Origin: Solenopsis invicta
Lineage: Eukaryota > Arthropoda > Insecta > Hymenoptera > Formicidae
Direction: 5' to 3'
Assembly (NCBI RefSeq): GCF_016802725.1
Contig: NC_052673.1
Span: forward strand, 5,049,037 to 5,113,036
Length of the DNA: 64,000 bases
Shown here: in pieces, positions 45,604 through 55,600 of the stretch
Position numbering within the stretch: the first letter of the stretch is position 1
Layout of the letters: the number at the start of each line of letters is the position of its first letter
Notes under the pieces: generated by a model
Databases searched by the model: none
What the model was told of the DNA's origin: nothing
Seen by the model: the letters and a program-made list of their open reading frames with translations, nothing else
Program-made: the position numbers and the translations under genes

Positions 45604-48600
45604 ATGAGGCGTGAAGAGGTTGATAACCTCTCGAACGAAGAAATTCATCAGGAAATGCGCAAGTTAGATTTGCCTATCCTCGCCGACAGAATGATGTGCA
45701 TCGATAGCCTGATGACGGCGTTAGAAAGAAAAGCCCAATCCTCGACCTCTCATCCTTCAGGAGTGTCTTCAAGTGCTAGGGTAACGCCCCCGCCTGTACA
45801 GTCTACGACCAGTGCTTCTCAACTGGGATCAATAGAACAGCTTCTACGCGTTCTTACGGAACAAGTTGCCGAAATGAGGGCACAACAATCCACGCATCAG
45901 CAATTGTTCTCGCATATTTTGACGTCACCGACGTTACCAGGTTGGTCACCAAATCTCTCACAGGGACCGACAGGTATTATTCCGTCTAATATTAATAGAA
46001 ATAATATGCACAGCCAAATGCCGTGCCCGATAACGAATGCACCGACATTCTTTCAACCGACTGGACCAACGTTTCCTTTGCCCAGCGGTTCTCAGACTCA
46101 ATTTCCGTCTCCTCAGGTCGCTAATTTAATTGATTTACCGCAGACAACTTCAATATTGTCGGCAATGCCTCCTGCTCAAGCTATCGCACAACTGGAAAAA
46201 CATATCCCTTTGTTCTCTGGTACAGAGAGGGAAGACGTAGAAGTGTGGCTACGCAAAGTGGAAAAAGTAGCTGAGATTCATCGAGTTAGTGATGAGGTCA
46301 AACTAATGGCCGCCACTGGCAGATTATCGAAGAATGCCAGTCAATGGTTGGATCAGGATTCAGACACTTTGGTTAGCTCTTGGGCCTTATTCAGAGACGC
46401 CATCAGTAAGCGGTTTCGCAACCGTCTTACCCACAAGGAAGCCCGTCGAAGAGTGGACGCTCGTCGTTGGGATTATGGAAAGGAAAGCTTTCATGAATAT
46501 GTAACACAAAAACTTAAGCTGTTACATCCACTGCAACTGTCACAAACAGAATGCATCGATTACCTTATTGAAGGTATCAACAACCTTGCGGTTCGTAGCG
46601 CTGCTTCTGTGACAGGGGCAACCACTATCGACGAATTCCTGGACAGAATGAGCAGCTTAACTTGCTCAAATCCGGCTTCTACAAAACAATCGTCTCCTCC
46701 TGCTGCTCGAAAGGAGAAAATGCAAAAAGATTACAAGGATCAGCAACCTCGACGAGGTCATCGAGATTCAACCACATCCTCCGCAAAGGATTCAGCGTTG
46801 AAAAATTCTCCAGACGTCTGTGCTTATTGTAAAGCACCAGGTCACATTCGCGACAAATGCTACAAGTTGAAGAAGAAGGAACAACAAACTGCTGCCACTT
46901 CTTCCTCTGCCTCACCAGTCGCTGCCACTGAAGTTGTCGTCCCATCCCCCACCCAGAAGGATTCTAGTCTTGTTGGTTGCGTAAACCACCCCCGACAACT
47001 AAAGATAAGTTCAGCGATTATTGAAATCAATCGTTTTAATGATTCGCCTTGCAGCTTAACTGCTCTGGTTGATACCGGCAGCCCCGTGTCTTTTGTCCAA
47101 TACTCAATTTTAGAAATTTTCTTTGGTCGTCAAGTTCAATTTGATAATAATTCTGAAAAATCGTTTCTCACACTAGGTGAAAGTAATATTGACGTTCGTG
47201 GAACAAAGAAAGTAAAAATTGGTTTATCTATGTTACCTAATCTTAAATTTGAAGTTCTTTTTCATTCCCTCGAAAAAAATAATTGGTCAACTCATGTCGT
47301 ACTTGGGCGTGACTTTGTCACAGCCAACAAATTAACTCTCACTTATAAACCCGTTAAAGATGAGTCGGGTGAATATCTAAAACTACTTAAAGAAGTAGCT
47401 TCCGCTGACATTATTGACGATGTCACTTCGGACATCAATCCGATTAACATTAAAACCGATTTTGGCTTTCATGTTGACCAAAGAGTTAGTGATATTATTC
47501 AAACGGTTGAAAGTTCCACTGTAGAAAAAATACAGGACAACTATTGTGTCACTGTTCCTATCAAGGATAATTCGGTTTATTCTTTTCCTCCCAAACGGTT
47601 TGCTTGGGCTGAGCGTCAGCAACTGAGAGAAATTACCGACGGTTTGTTAGCTCGCGGTATTATCAAAGAGAGTACATCTCCTTATTGTTCTCGCATTGTT
47701 CCAGTGCGTAAGAAAAATGGAAACATGAGACTTTGTGTCGATTTACGACCTCTAAACTCGCGTGTGGTTAAACAACAGTATCCCTTTCCCATCATCGAAG
47801 ATTTATTTTCAAGAATGGCTAATTGTTTTGTTTTAACTCATTTGGATATTAAAGAAAGTTTCCATGCAATCGGGATTCACCCCGATTTCACTAAATATTT
47901 TTCATTTGCCACACCAGATGGGCAGTTCGAATACTTGAAGCTACCATTCGGGTATTCAGAGAGTCCCGCCGAATTTCAAAAACGTCTCTTACAAATTCTT
48001 AAACCATTAGTTCGAGCAGACAAAGTATTAATCTATATTGATGACATACTGATTCCGTCTAGTAATATCGAAGAAAACCTCGATACTCTCTCTCAAGTGC
48101 TACTGTTACTCAAACGCTATTCGTTTGATGTCAATTATGACAAATGTCAATTTCTCAAGAAGAAAATTGAATTTTTAGGTTATATCGTGTCTAATAAGGG
48201 TATTACTTTAAGCGATCGTCATGTAAACGCTGTTAATAAATTCCCGGTGCCGCGAAACATCCATGAGGTTCAGAGATTCTTGGGTCTCGCGAGTTATTTC
48301 CGAAAATTCGTACCCGCTTTTGCTGAAAAGGCTAAACCGTTATACACACTTTTAAAGAAAAACGTAGCCTTTAGCTTCGATGAAAATTGCGTAAAGTCCT
48401 TTAACTTGTTAAAACAATTGTTAACTACAGCTCCTGTGTTGAGTCTGTATAACCCCAGCCTCGAAACTGAACTTCATACGGATGCGAGTTCCGTAGCTTT
48501 CGCCGCGATTTTATTGCAAAAACAGGAATCTAAATCCTGGGCTCCCGTCGCCTACTTTAGTCAAACGACTAACGAGGCAGAAAGCCGATACCATTCATAT

Positions 48601-50085
48601 GAGCTTGAAATGCTCGCCATTGTTAAATCCGTTGAAAGATTTCGTATATATCTCTACGGCCTCAAGTTCACAATTGTTTCTGATTGCCACGCAGTAGTTT
48701 ATGCCGTTAGTAAGGCAAATATAAATCCGCGCGTCGCACGTTGGATCCTGCGCTTGCAGGGTTACAAATTTAAGCTGATTCACCGAAAAGGTGAGAAAAT
48801 GCTCCATGTTGATGCATTGAGCCGAATTGTCGCGTCGGTTGAGACTGTCCCGCTTGAACAACAATTGCACTGTAGACAGCTCACTGATCCGAGCGTTCGG
48901 GCCATTGCAGAGCATTTAGAGGCTTCACCTCATGATCACTTCGAAATGATCGAAGGTTTAATTTATAGAAAAAACGATAATTCGTTGCGATTCTGGGTAC
49001 CAGAATCTATGGTCCCAAATATAATTCGTAATTATCACGATCAGAGCGCTCATTGCGCCCTTGAAAAAACTCTTAAAGGTATCTGTGATACTTATTGGTT
49101 TCCGTCTATGCGGAAAAAGGTGCAATCACACATAGATAATTGCCTAGTTTGCATCGTCGCAAACTCTTCGTCTAACTCTAAGGAAGGAGAAATTCAACTT
49201 GACTCGGTCACTAGCATTCCTATGGAGGTCATGCATATAGATCACTTTGGACCTTTAACGGAATCCACGGATGGATTCAAACATATTTTAGTTGCCATTG
49301 ATGCCTTTACTAGATTTACCTGGCTTTGGCCTTGTAAATCCACTAGCTCTCGTGATGCTATTTCTCATTTAACGCCAATTTTTGACACGTTTGGTAATCC
49401 CTCGACTCTAGTGTCGGATCGGGGAACTGCCTTCTCTTCCTTTGAGTTTACGGAATTCTTACAAAAGCGTTCGATTAAACATCGTTTAGTTGCTGTTGCC
49501 GCCCCTTGGGCGAATGGCCTCGTAGAACGGGTAAACAGATATTTGAAGTCATCCTTAAGAAAAATGGTAGATGATCATTCCAATTGGTCTAACTCTCTTC
49601 CAGAGTTACAATATATAATTAACAACACATTTCATTCATCTATAAAAAATACCCCCTCCAAATTGTTGTTGGGTTATGATAAGAGAAATCACTCTGATTT
49701 CCCATTGATTAAATTTTTGAAAAATCTGGCAGACGCCACGTGGTCTACACATTTGCAGGAAGACCGAGCTCAATTTCAAGAGATAGCTATCCAAGCTACT
49801 AACCGTCTTAAGGATTACAACAAAATCTATTACGACAAGAGACATAAAACTCCTTCTGAGTACAAGATTGGTGATTATGTGATGATACGGGACACCACGG
49901 TTAAACCTGGAGAAGATCGAAAGCTAAAGCATTCATATAAAGGGCCATATTTGGTGGCAAAAGTTTTAAATAAAAATCGATATGTCATTCAAGACATTCC
50001 AGGGTGTCAAATAACCCAGAAACCGTATGATTCCATACTATCACCTGATAGATTAAAGCGATGGCTTAAATCCCCATCGTCTTGA
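45604..50085 (+). CDS. Gag-pol polyprotein, Ty3/gypsy type
   Basis: One open frame of 1493 residues from the first ATG (AAGATGA, 45604). The Gag part has a zinc knuckle C406-x2-C-x4-H-x4-C419. Protease motif DTGS is at 490. Reverse transcriptase carries LRPLNS and the catalytic YIDD at 811-814; RNase H shows HTDASS with Asp960. Integrase has the H1145/H1150-C1180/C1183 zinc site and the catalytic Asp1213, Asp1272 and Glu1308 (35-residue spacing). The usual DLKSGYHQI-like stretch is DIKESFHAIGI and the PFG motif is followed by YSESPAEF, which marks a distinct lineage. There is no gag-pol frameshift and no stop, so it could be functional. Start choice: upstream in-frame codons lack ATG. Confidence 0.95.
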   Translation: MRREEVDNLSNEEIHQEMRKLDLPILADRMMCIDSLMTALERKAQSSTSHPSGVSSSARVTPPPVQSTTSASQLGSIEQLLRVLTEQVAEMRAQQSTHQQLFSHILTSPTLPGWSPNLSQGPTGIIPSNINRNNMHSQMPCPITNAPTFFQPTGPTFPLPSGSQTQFPSPQVANLIDLPQTTSILSAMPPAQAIAQLEKHIPLFSGTEREDVEVWLRKVEKVAEIHRVSDEVKLMAATGRLSKNASQWLDQDSDTLVSSWALFRDAISKRFRNRLTHKEARRRVDARRWDYGKESFHEYVTQKLKLLHPLQLSQTECIDYLIEGINNLAVRSAASVTGATTIDEFLDRMSSLTCSNPASTKQSSPPAARKEKMQKDYKDQQPRRGHRDSTTSSAKDSALKNSPDVCAYCKAPGHIRDKCYKLKKKEQQTAATSSSASPVAATEVVVPSPTQKDSSLVGCVNHPRQLKISSAIIEINRFNDSPCSLTALVDTGSPVSFVQYSILEIFFGRQVQFDNNSEKSFLTLGESNIDVRGTKKVKIGLSMLPNLKFEVLFHSLEKNNWSTHVVLGRDFVTANKLTLTYKPVKDESGEYLKLLKEVASADIIDDVTSDINPINIKTDFGFHVDQRVSDIIQTVESSTVEKIQDNYCVTVPIKDNSVYSFPPKRFAWAERQQLREITDGLLARGIIKESTSPYCSRIVPVRKKNGNMRLCVDLRPLNSRVVKQQYPFPIIEDLFSRMANCFVLTHLDIKESFHAIGIHPDFTKYFSFATPDGQFEYLKLPFGYSESPAEFQKRLLQILKPLVRADKVLIYIDDILIPSSNIEENLDTLSQVLLLLKRYSFDVNYDKCQFLKKKIEFLGYIVSNKGITLSDRHVNAVNKFPVPRNIHEVQRFLGLASYFRKFVPAFAEKAKPLYTLLKKNVAFSFDENCVKSFNLLKQLLTTAPVLSLYNPSLETELHTDASSVAFAAILLQKQESKSWAPVAYFSQTTNEAESRYHSYELEMLAIVKSVERFRIYLYGLKFTIVSDCHAVVYAVSKANINPRVARWILRLQGYKFKLIHRKGEKMLHVDALSRIVASVETVPLEQQLHCRQLTDPSVRAIAEHLEASPHDHFEMIEGLIYRKNDNSLRFWVPESMVPNIIRNYHDQSAHCALEKTLKGICDTYWFPSMRKKVQSHIDNCLVCIVANSSSNSKEGEIQLDSVTSIPMEVMHIDHFGPLTESTDGFKHILVAIDAFTRFTWLWPCKSTSSRDAISHLTPIFDTFGNPSTLVSDRGTAFSSFEFTEFLQKRSIKHRLVAVAAPWANGLVERVNRYLKSSLRKMVDDHSNWSNSLPELQYIINNTFHSSIKNTPSKLLLGYDKRNHSDFPLIKFLKNLADATWSTHLQEDRAQFQEIAIQATNRLKDYNKIYYDKRHKTPSEYKIGDYVMIRDTTVKPGEDRKLKHSYKGPYLVAKVLNKNRYVIQDIPGCQITQKPYDSILSPDRLKRWLKSPSS

Positions 50086-50344
50086 CTGATAATTGTGATA
50101 ACACAACCAATGTTCTTAACTATAAGTATTTTCTTATATATCTTTTGTATTCAACTATATTTTTATAGTAGTATAAATATTACAAATAATCTATGTATAA
50201 CCACTCGAATTTCTATACCGATTGTTACGATTAATAGAGTCTACACTTATAGAATATATGTATTGTTTTATAAGCCAAAGTTTATTTTGTTTATATTCAG
50301 ATTGACATGTTCAGGGTCGAACAATGTTGCAGTATGGCCGAAGC
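50086..50344 (+). other. Short 3' untranslated region of the retrotransposon
   Basis: About 260 bp of A+T-rich DNA. No purine-rich plus-strand primer tract is visible directly before the 3' LTR (the last bases are GTATGGCCGAAGC), which is unusual. A frame at 50095-50349 is hydrophobic but has no envelope feature. Confidence 0.6.
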
Positions 50345-50709
50345 TGTAAGAAATATCTGGTCACACTCGGTACAATAATTGTAATTCTTAGTTTGGCCGC
50401 TAGTCGCGTGCGTATCGTTCCGTTAGCGAAACACCATTGGCTCTCCTCACCACGTGACTCGAGACTGTAACACCATTGGCTCTGCGTCTTAAGCGAAGTC
50501 GTGATTGGCTCAAGCCCGCGACACTAGCGCGCCCGTGCGTTCGCTTAAAGGAACCTTTCCGGGGAAGAAAGACTTCCCGGGGTCACTTCTCTTCGGACCA
50601 CGAAGGATCGTCCGCCATGCGGACGAATACAATAAAGTATTGTTTTACTTCGCAAGCTACCGACTGTGATATCTCTGCCCTTCCATCCATCCCTGACTAC
50701 TCCCTTACA
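50345..50709 (+). repeat. 3' LTR
   Basis: Same 365 bp as the 5' LTR; I found no difference in a direct read. AATAAA at about 50631 would serve as the polyadenylation signal. Confidence 0.95.
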
Positions 50710-51193
50710 TTTAAGAATTTCGATCATCTAACAAAGTTCGTAATTCTGATTCTCTTGCGCAATGTAAAAAGCGCAATGTAAAAATTAATTCTACTGAATC
50801 TCCAGAATTAATTTTTATGATTTTTACACTGTGTGAAAAAATCAGGATAACAAACTTCGTTAGACAGTCGAGATTCTCGTATCTACTGTTGAGGTTATAA
50901 TATAAAAGCAGGTATAATACTTAAGTTTGTTGTTTTTAGTAATTTTATAAAAATTAGCAATTTCCGAATATGTTGTTTTCTAATTAATATTACATACCTG
51001 AGTATTTTTCTTTTAATCTTTATGCTAAATTAATGTAATTAATTCGTTGCACTGATTGACAGAATGTTACAGATACAATAGAATATTGAGTCTGTTCCAT
51101 TTAGCTCAATGTAATATTCCCAATGCAATATTCCCATTGGAAGATTCAAAAGAAATATCACGGAAACAGCCGATTCATAAATAAGCATTAGCT

Positions 51194-53506
51194 CATGGTG
51201 GAAGGGATAGCATGGTGTGCTCAATTTGCAGCCTTCTTTCTCTAAAATCTGCGCTCTCTGTCGTTTTTCTGCCTCTTATTCCAGAGGGCTGCCAACTGTG
51301 AAAAGTTGAAGTATTTCACTTTCTAAAGTCTGTACACCTGATATAACTGTCTTTGTCGGACGTTTTCTATTTTCACTCTGTCTCTTTTCTTGTAGATAGT
51401 TACCGCTGTAAATAAATGTTATTAAATACAACACGACACGAAAGACTAACTGCGCTCATTGTAAAAAATTAATAAAAATTAAACAGTTTGTGTAAAATAT
51501 AAAGATTAATAGTATTTAATAATAAAATAATATTTGAAATAACATTACAAATATAAATATCGTAATAAATTTTACGATAATTTTAATAATAAAAAATAAA
51601 GTTCTTAAAAATTTTAAAAACAACCATTGATATACAACAATTTTTTCCAAAACAAGAAATAAATAGAATTATTAAGTCCACAAATTGTTACAGAATATCA
51701 ATTTTTTGTAAATAAGAAATTATTGAAAATTGAAGATATTGTTTCATTAAGAATAAAAAGAAAAAAATAGTTGAAATAGTTAAATAAAATAAAATAAAAT
51801 AATATTCATTGATTTTATGCTTGAGGTATATGTTGCTGTTTTCGAATGAACTGACTAAGACAATCTCTACCGACAAAATGTGTAGAAATAAGTCATTATT
51901 TTTTATGCAGGTTTCATGATAAATATAATAATTTATTATACACAATTCTTATATTATACAGTTTTTAGATACACATAATTATTTATTATTTTATACATTT
52001 CAAAGTTAAAAAGCTAAGAGCTAAAAGTTCTATTTGATTTTTTTCATTTTTTTCTTGTTTTTGGTGGCGTTCGACACATTGCATATGTTTCCTCCAGCCT
52101 TCAATTACTGTAATAATGAAACAAAACATTATTGTTTATTGTATATACCAAGAATTTCGTGGCACATTAAGATAGCAAATTACTATCATCAGTAATCGTT
52201 CAATGTTGTTCTTACCTTCTAAATCGACCCTGGTGATTCTACATCTATCATACATTCCTGTATATTCGATGGATCATCAGGGCTGACGAGTAACTCGGAA
52301 GACTGCATGTACATTTTCGTGACGGGAAGCGGAAAATCTTCGGCTATGACTTTGAAGTCCATATTACTTTCATTGTCACTAAAATAGAAAACATAAATGT
52401 TACTTTGATAATGTTATGCAAAAAAAAGGAATGTATTTTTCAGTAATTAATACATCAATTATTATTTATTCATGTTTACCTATTTTCCGTTTTTGGTAAC
52501 AATAATGTTGGAACTGCACTCGGCAAAAGCGACCGTCTTCGAATGTCCATAGGAGGTCAAATCTTCTTACTTCTCACAAACAAATCTTCTGTGAAGTGTG
52601 CTAAGCGTATATTTACTGAAAATTCAAATGACAGAATAATAGTTAAATTAACTAACAATTAATAAGTTAACAATTGTCCTAGTTTACATCAAGCACTTGA
52701 TGTGTGCTATGTAACTTCCTATTAAATTATTTTAATTTCGACAATATGTATAAATGTATACATGATATGTACATTTAAATTATCTTGAAACATATTGCAT
52801 CAGTTTAATGTACTATTCTTTAAAATTATTGCAAAAGTTAAGATAATTAAATAGAAAGTTGTTGGTTAGTATGTATATCAAGTAATTGGTGTTAGGTTAG
52901 GTTGCTCTATTAAGATACAAATATTTACAATATTTTCTATTGGAACAGTATTGGAATGTTGTGTGTGTGCCTGTGTGTGTGTAATACAAATTGTAATGGA
53001 AATAATGTCATTACAAAAAATTGGCTAATAATATTTAATAAGACTTACCATTCTTAATATTTTTCGGCATAAAACTTTCTCCGATTCTCTGAATTCAGCC
53101 TTCACGCATTACTGCATTTTCCGGAAATCGGAAAAAGCTTACTTGCGCCGGCAAGCACGTTTCGTTGCAATTTTTACACGATTTCACTACACAACGTACC
53201 ATTTTCACTTTATTTTACAATAAAGTTTAAAAAATAACCTAAAAATACGTGTTGTTACTATGGACGCTATGAAGCAAAGGCGCTGAAATTGGAGCAATGA
53301 TGCTGGCGGCGCTGGTATGACAGAAAAAGACGCAATGCACGCATTCGTACATGTGACAAAGATGCGACCATCTAGGTTCAGCAACTTTCCGACATTAAAT
53401 ATTTCATTTTTTCACAGTTGGCAGCCTTCAGGAATAAGAGACACTTTGCCGTGAAAAGGGGCGTGGTTTAGACAAATTGAGCACACCATGTTATACTTCC
53501 ACAATG
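51194..53506 (-). mobile_element. P-element-like non-autonomous element with 8-bp target duplication
   Basis: CATTAGCT at 51186-51193 and 53507-53514 is an exact 8-bp duplication, and the empty site is at 33792-33799 in the left arm. The ends are inverted over about 35 bp: CATGGTGGAAG and the complement of CTTCCACAATG, both running into CATGGTGTGCTCAATTTG. A second inverted pair (about 51274-51318 and 53396-53441, core GGCTGCCAACTGTGAAAA) lies inside, as known for P elements. CATG-type ends plus 8-bp duplication fit the P superfamily, though hAT also makes 8 bp. The only coding content is a broken THAP-domain gene; no catalytic domain is visible. Confidence 0.75.
51986..53202 (-). pseudogene. 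Spliced THAP-domain gene, decayed
   Basis: Four exon-like pieces joined by GT..AG sites: 53049-53202, 52480-52615, 52216-52378 and 51986-52107. Exon 1 starts MVRC, with a second Cys four residues on, and SFFRFPEN. Exon 2 reads AHFTEDLF and ends RRRSLLPSAVPTL, the AVP box that closes THAP DNA-binding domains. In exon 1 the conserved Trp codon is TGA, and in exon 2 the third zinc ligand Cys is replaced by Arg (CGC) and a TGA follows KKI. Exon 3 ends in TAG and its phase does not fit exon 4. It was therefore once a C2CH THAP protein, perhaps the N-terminus of a P-type transposase (which also begins with THAP) or a THAP host gene. It now appears non-functional. Confidence 0.75.
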
Positions 53507-53830
53507 CATTAGCTTGAGCATTGCTTCGCGAAGACGATCTTATATCAAATAAGCACAACTTGAGCAAGAACTTCTTCGCCAAGCTCGCCTCAAGTCATGA
53601 CTATGAAATGTACTACTATGGAGACGATCTTATTCGAATAAGACGATCTTCGCCAAGACGGTCTTAAGTGCTGACTTGAGACTCGACTATGAATACCGGC
53701 CTATGAATCATGTCGAGACTGTCCAGAGTTGAAGTAGGATAAGTAAGACATGGAGGGAGAAAGGAGGGACGTAACAACTTGAGAATGTGCCCACGAGGCA
53801 CAGGCAGGGCCGCGTCGACAACCCAGAATA

Positions 53831-55149
53831 CGAGATGTGTTCAAAAAGTATCGCGAATTTTGAATTTTCGCGGGTTACGTATATTCGAATTTCGATCTTT
53901 ATGTGGCGTTATGTTGGTACTCATGTCTCTCACTTATGCCGACAAGCTCGGCCATTTTGAATGTTCACTTAATTGTTGACAGCTGCTTTGCTTGCACGTG
54001 TTTTGGATCGTCTTCGATTTTTACCTATTCAAAAAAATGGATCAAAGAACCTGTATCAAATTTTGTGTGAAAAACGAAATTAAGTGCGCGGATGCATTCC
54101 GAATGTTGACTGTGGCATACGGAGAAGCTATCTTGGACCGAAGCAACGTTTATCGGTGGTACAAAATGTTCTCAGAAGGCCGAGAAGATGTGAACGACGA
54201 AGAGCGTGCCGGACGCCCGAGCACTTCAACAACAGACGAAAAAATTAATGAAGTGGAGAAAATGGTATTGGCCAATCGTCGAATCACCGTTAGAGAAGTT
54301 GCTGAGGACCTAAACATATCGATTGGCTCGTGCCATTCGATTTTTATCAATGATTTGGGCATGAGACGGGTCGCCGCGAAATTCGTACCAAAATTGCTCA
54401 ATTGCGAAAAACAGCATCGCATGAACATTGCTAATGAGATGTTGGACTCTGTCCGCGACGACCCAAATTTGCTCCAGAGGGTCATAACTGGTGACGAATC
54501 GTGGGTTTATGGTTATGACGTGGAAACCAAAGCTCAATCATCTCAATGGAAGCTGCCGCACGAACCAAGACCGAAAAAAGCGCGCCAAGTTCGGTCGAAT
54601 GTGAAAGTTTTGCTGACAGTTTTCTTCGATTGCAGGGGCGTGGTGCATCATGAGTTCTTGCCACAGGGTAGAACGGTCAATAAGGAATATTACCTGCAAG
54701 TTATGCGCAATTTGCGCGAAGCAATCCGCCAGAAACGCCCGGATTTGTGGAAGAACAAAAATTGGCTTTTGCACCACGATAACGCCCCTGCTCACACATC
54801 GTTGCTTGTGCGCGACTTTTTGGCCAAAAACAACACACTAATGATGCCGCAGCCACCGTATTCCCCAGATCTGGCCCCCTGTGACTTTTTCTTGTTCCCT
54901 AAACTGAAGAGGCCCATGAAAGGACGACGTTACGCTACGCTTGACGAGATAAAGACGGCATCGAAGGAGGAGCTGAACAAGATAAAAAAAAATGATTTTT
55001 TGAAGTGCTTCGAAGATTGGAAAAACCGTTGGCACAAGTGTATAATATCTCATGGGGATTACTTTGAAGGGGACAAAATAGATATTCATGAATAAATAAA
55101 TAATTTTTGAAAAAACACAAAATTCGCGATACTTTTTGAACACACCTCG
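53831..55149 (+). mobile_element. Mariner element, apparently complete
   Basis: 1319 bp with 32-bp inverted repeats (53831-53862 and 55118-55149) that start CGAGATGTGTTCAAAAAG and CGAGGTGTGTTCAAAAAG and differ at one position. TA flanks both ends (53829-53830, 55150-55151). One open transposase frame. Intact ends and gene suggest recent activity. Confidence 0.95.
54037..55095 (+). CDS. Mariner transposase (DD34D)
   Basis: Cuts and pastes mariner DNA at TA sites by acting as a dimer on the inverted repeats. From the ATG at 54037 it is 352 residues, the usual mariner length. An earlier in-frame non-ATG extension is ignored. The first 110 residues hold the paired helix-turn-helix region, including DRSNVYRWYKMFSEG and the linker RAGRPSTS. 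Catalytic Asp153 lies in TGDESW, Asp248 in HHDNAPAH and Asp283 in YSPDLAPCDFF, giving exactly 34 residues between the second and third. No stop or frame shift, so it is a candidate for an active enzyme. Confidence 0.95.
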   Translation: MDQRTCIKFCVKNEIKCADAFRMLTVAYGEAILDRSNVYRWYKMFSEGREDVNDEERAGRPSTSTTDEKINEVEKMVLANRRITVREVAEDLNISIGSCHSIFINDLGMRRVAAKFVPKLLNCEKQHRMNIANEMLDSVRDDPNLLQRVITGDESWVYGYDVETKAQSSQWKLPHEPRPKKARQVRSNVKVLLTVFFDCRGVVHHEFLPQGRTVNKEYYLQVMRNLREAIRQKRPDLWKNKNWLLHHDNAPAHTSLLVRDFLAKNNTLMMPQPPYSPDLAPCDFFLFPKLKRPMKGRRYATLDEIKTASKEELNKIKKNDFLKCFEDWKNRWHKCIISHGDYFEGDKIDIHE

Positions 55150-55151
55150 TA

Positions 55152-55533
55152 TATGGGTCAATGGGTCCACAGCGGGGGGCCCAATGACAAACATTCAGGG
55201 TGTCTCGCGTCCCCCGGACCTGTTTTGAGGCAGCAAATTTAATTGCTTTACCTCGGGATCAGACCTAGTGCTTGGCTTAATAGAGCAAGAGATGATAAGT
55301 GAGGTGGAGAAATTAATTAAACTCCTTATAATCAGTCATTGATTTATTGAAAGAAAATGTGAAAGATAAATATGTATAAAAAAAAAGGATTAATTCTATG
55401 TAAAAGTAATTTATTACAGATTAGAGCTGTTAAGGAACACAATTTGATAATACAAAAAAAAATCCACAGACTCGTGATAGAAAGCTCGAGGTTAACAATT
55501 ACGAGTATACACATTTATATATATACATATATA
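55152..55533. other. Non-coding spacer
   Basis: Starts with a short G+C-rich part containing AGCGGGGGGCCC and CGTCCCCCGGACC, then A+T-rich DNA ending in a TA-rich run that received the Tc1-like insertion. No gene. Confidence 0.45.
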
Positions 55534-55600
55534 TACACTACTCAAAAGAAAATAGGGAACACTTTCCAGACACCAAAAATTAGGCTATTTTCAAATGACT

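Larger units (their letters stand above)
44464..50709 (+). mobile_element. Complete Ty3/gypsy-type LTR retrotransposon
   Basis: Two 365-bp LTRs that appear identical by direct reading flank one long gag-pol frame. The ends are TGTAAG..CTTACA. The flanks give a 4-bp target duplication, CTTA on the left and TTTA on the right, with one mismatch. The undisturbed site is seen in the left arm at 34535-34538. There is no env-like frame. The order protease, reverse transcriptase, RNase H, integrase is gypsy-type. The identical LTRs and open frame point to a recent insertion. Confidence 0.95.
38184..53701 (-). repeat. Right arm of the giant inverted duplication, split by nested insertions
   Basis: Reads on the minus strand as the left arm, but is interrupted at about 38791-39403, 42054-44374, 44464-50709 and 51194-53506. 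The outer end shows GACTATGAATACCGGCC at 53685-53701, matching the complement of GGCCCGTATTCATAGTCG at about 38887. This suggests the duplicated unit was bounded by, or carried, a transposon with GGCC-GTATTCATAGTC ends. The left arm lacks this outermost end. Confidence 0.8.

Noticed and set aside
45604..50085. BEL/Pao or Copia identity for the retrotransposon
   Set aside because: Integrase follows RNase H, which excludes Copia order; the reverse transcriptase YIDD with PFG context, the 4-bp duplication and the CX2CX4HX4C knuckle fit Ty3/gypsy better than BEL/Pao.
50095..50349. Possible envelope-like frame after pol
   Set aside because: Only 84 codons, A+T-driven hydrophobic residues, no signal peptide or cleavage site, and it runs into the 3' LTR.
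53992..54036. Upstream 15-residue extension of the mariner transposase
   Set aside because: It starts at a non-ATG codon; the ATG at 54037 gives the standard mariner length and catalytic residue numbering close to known enzymes.
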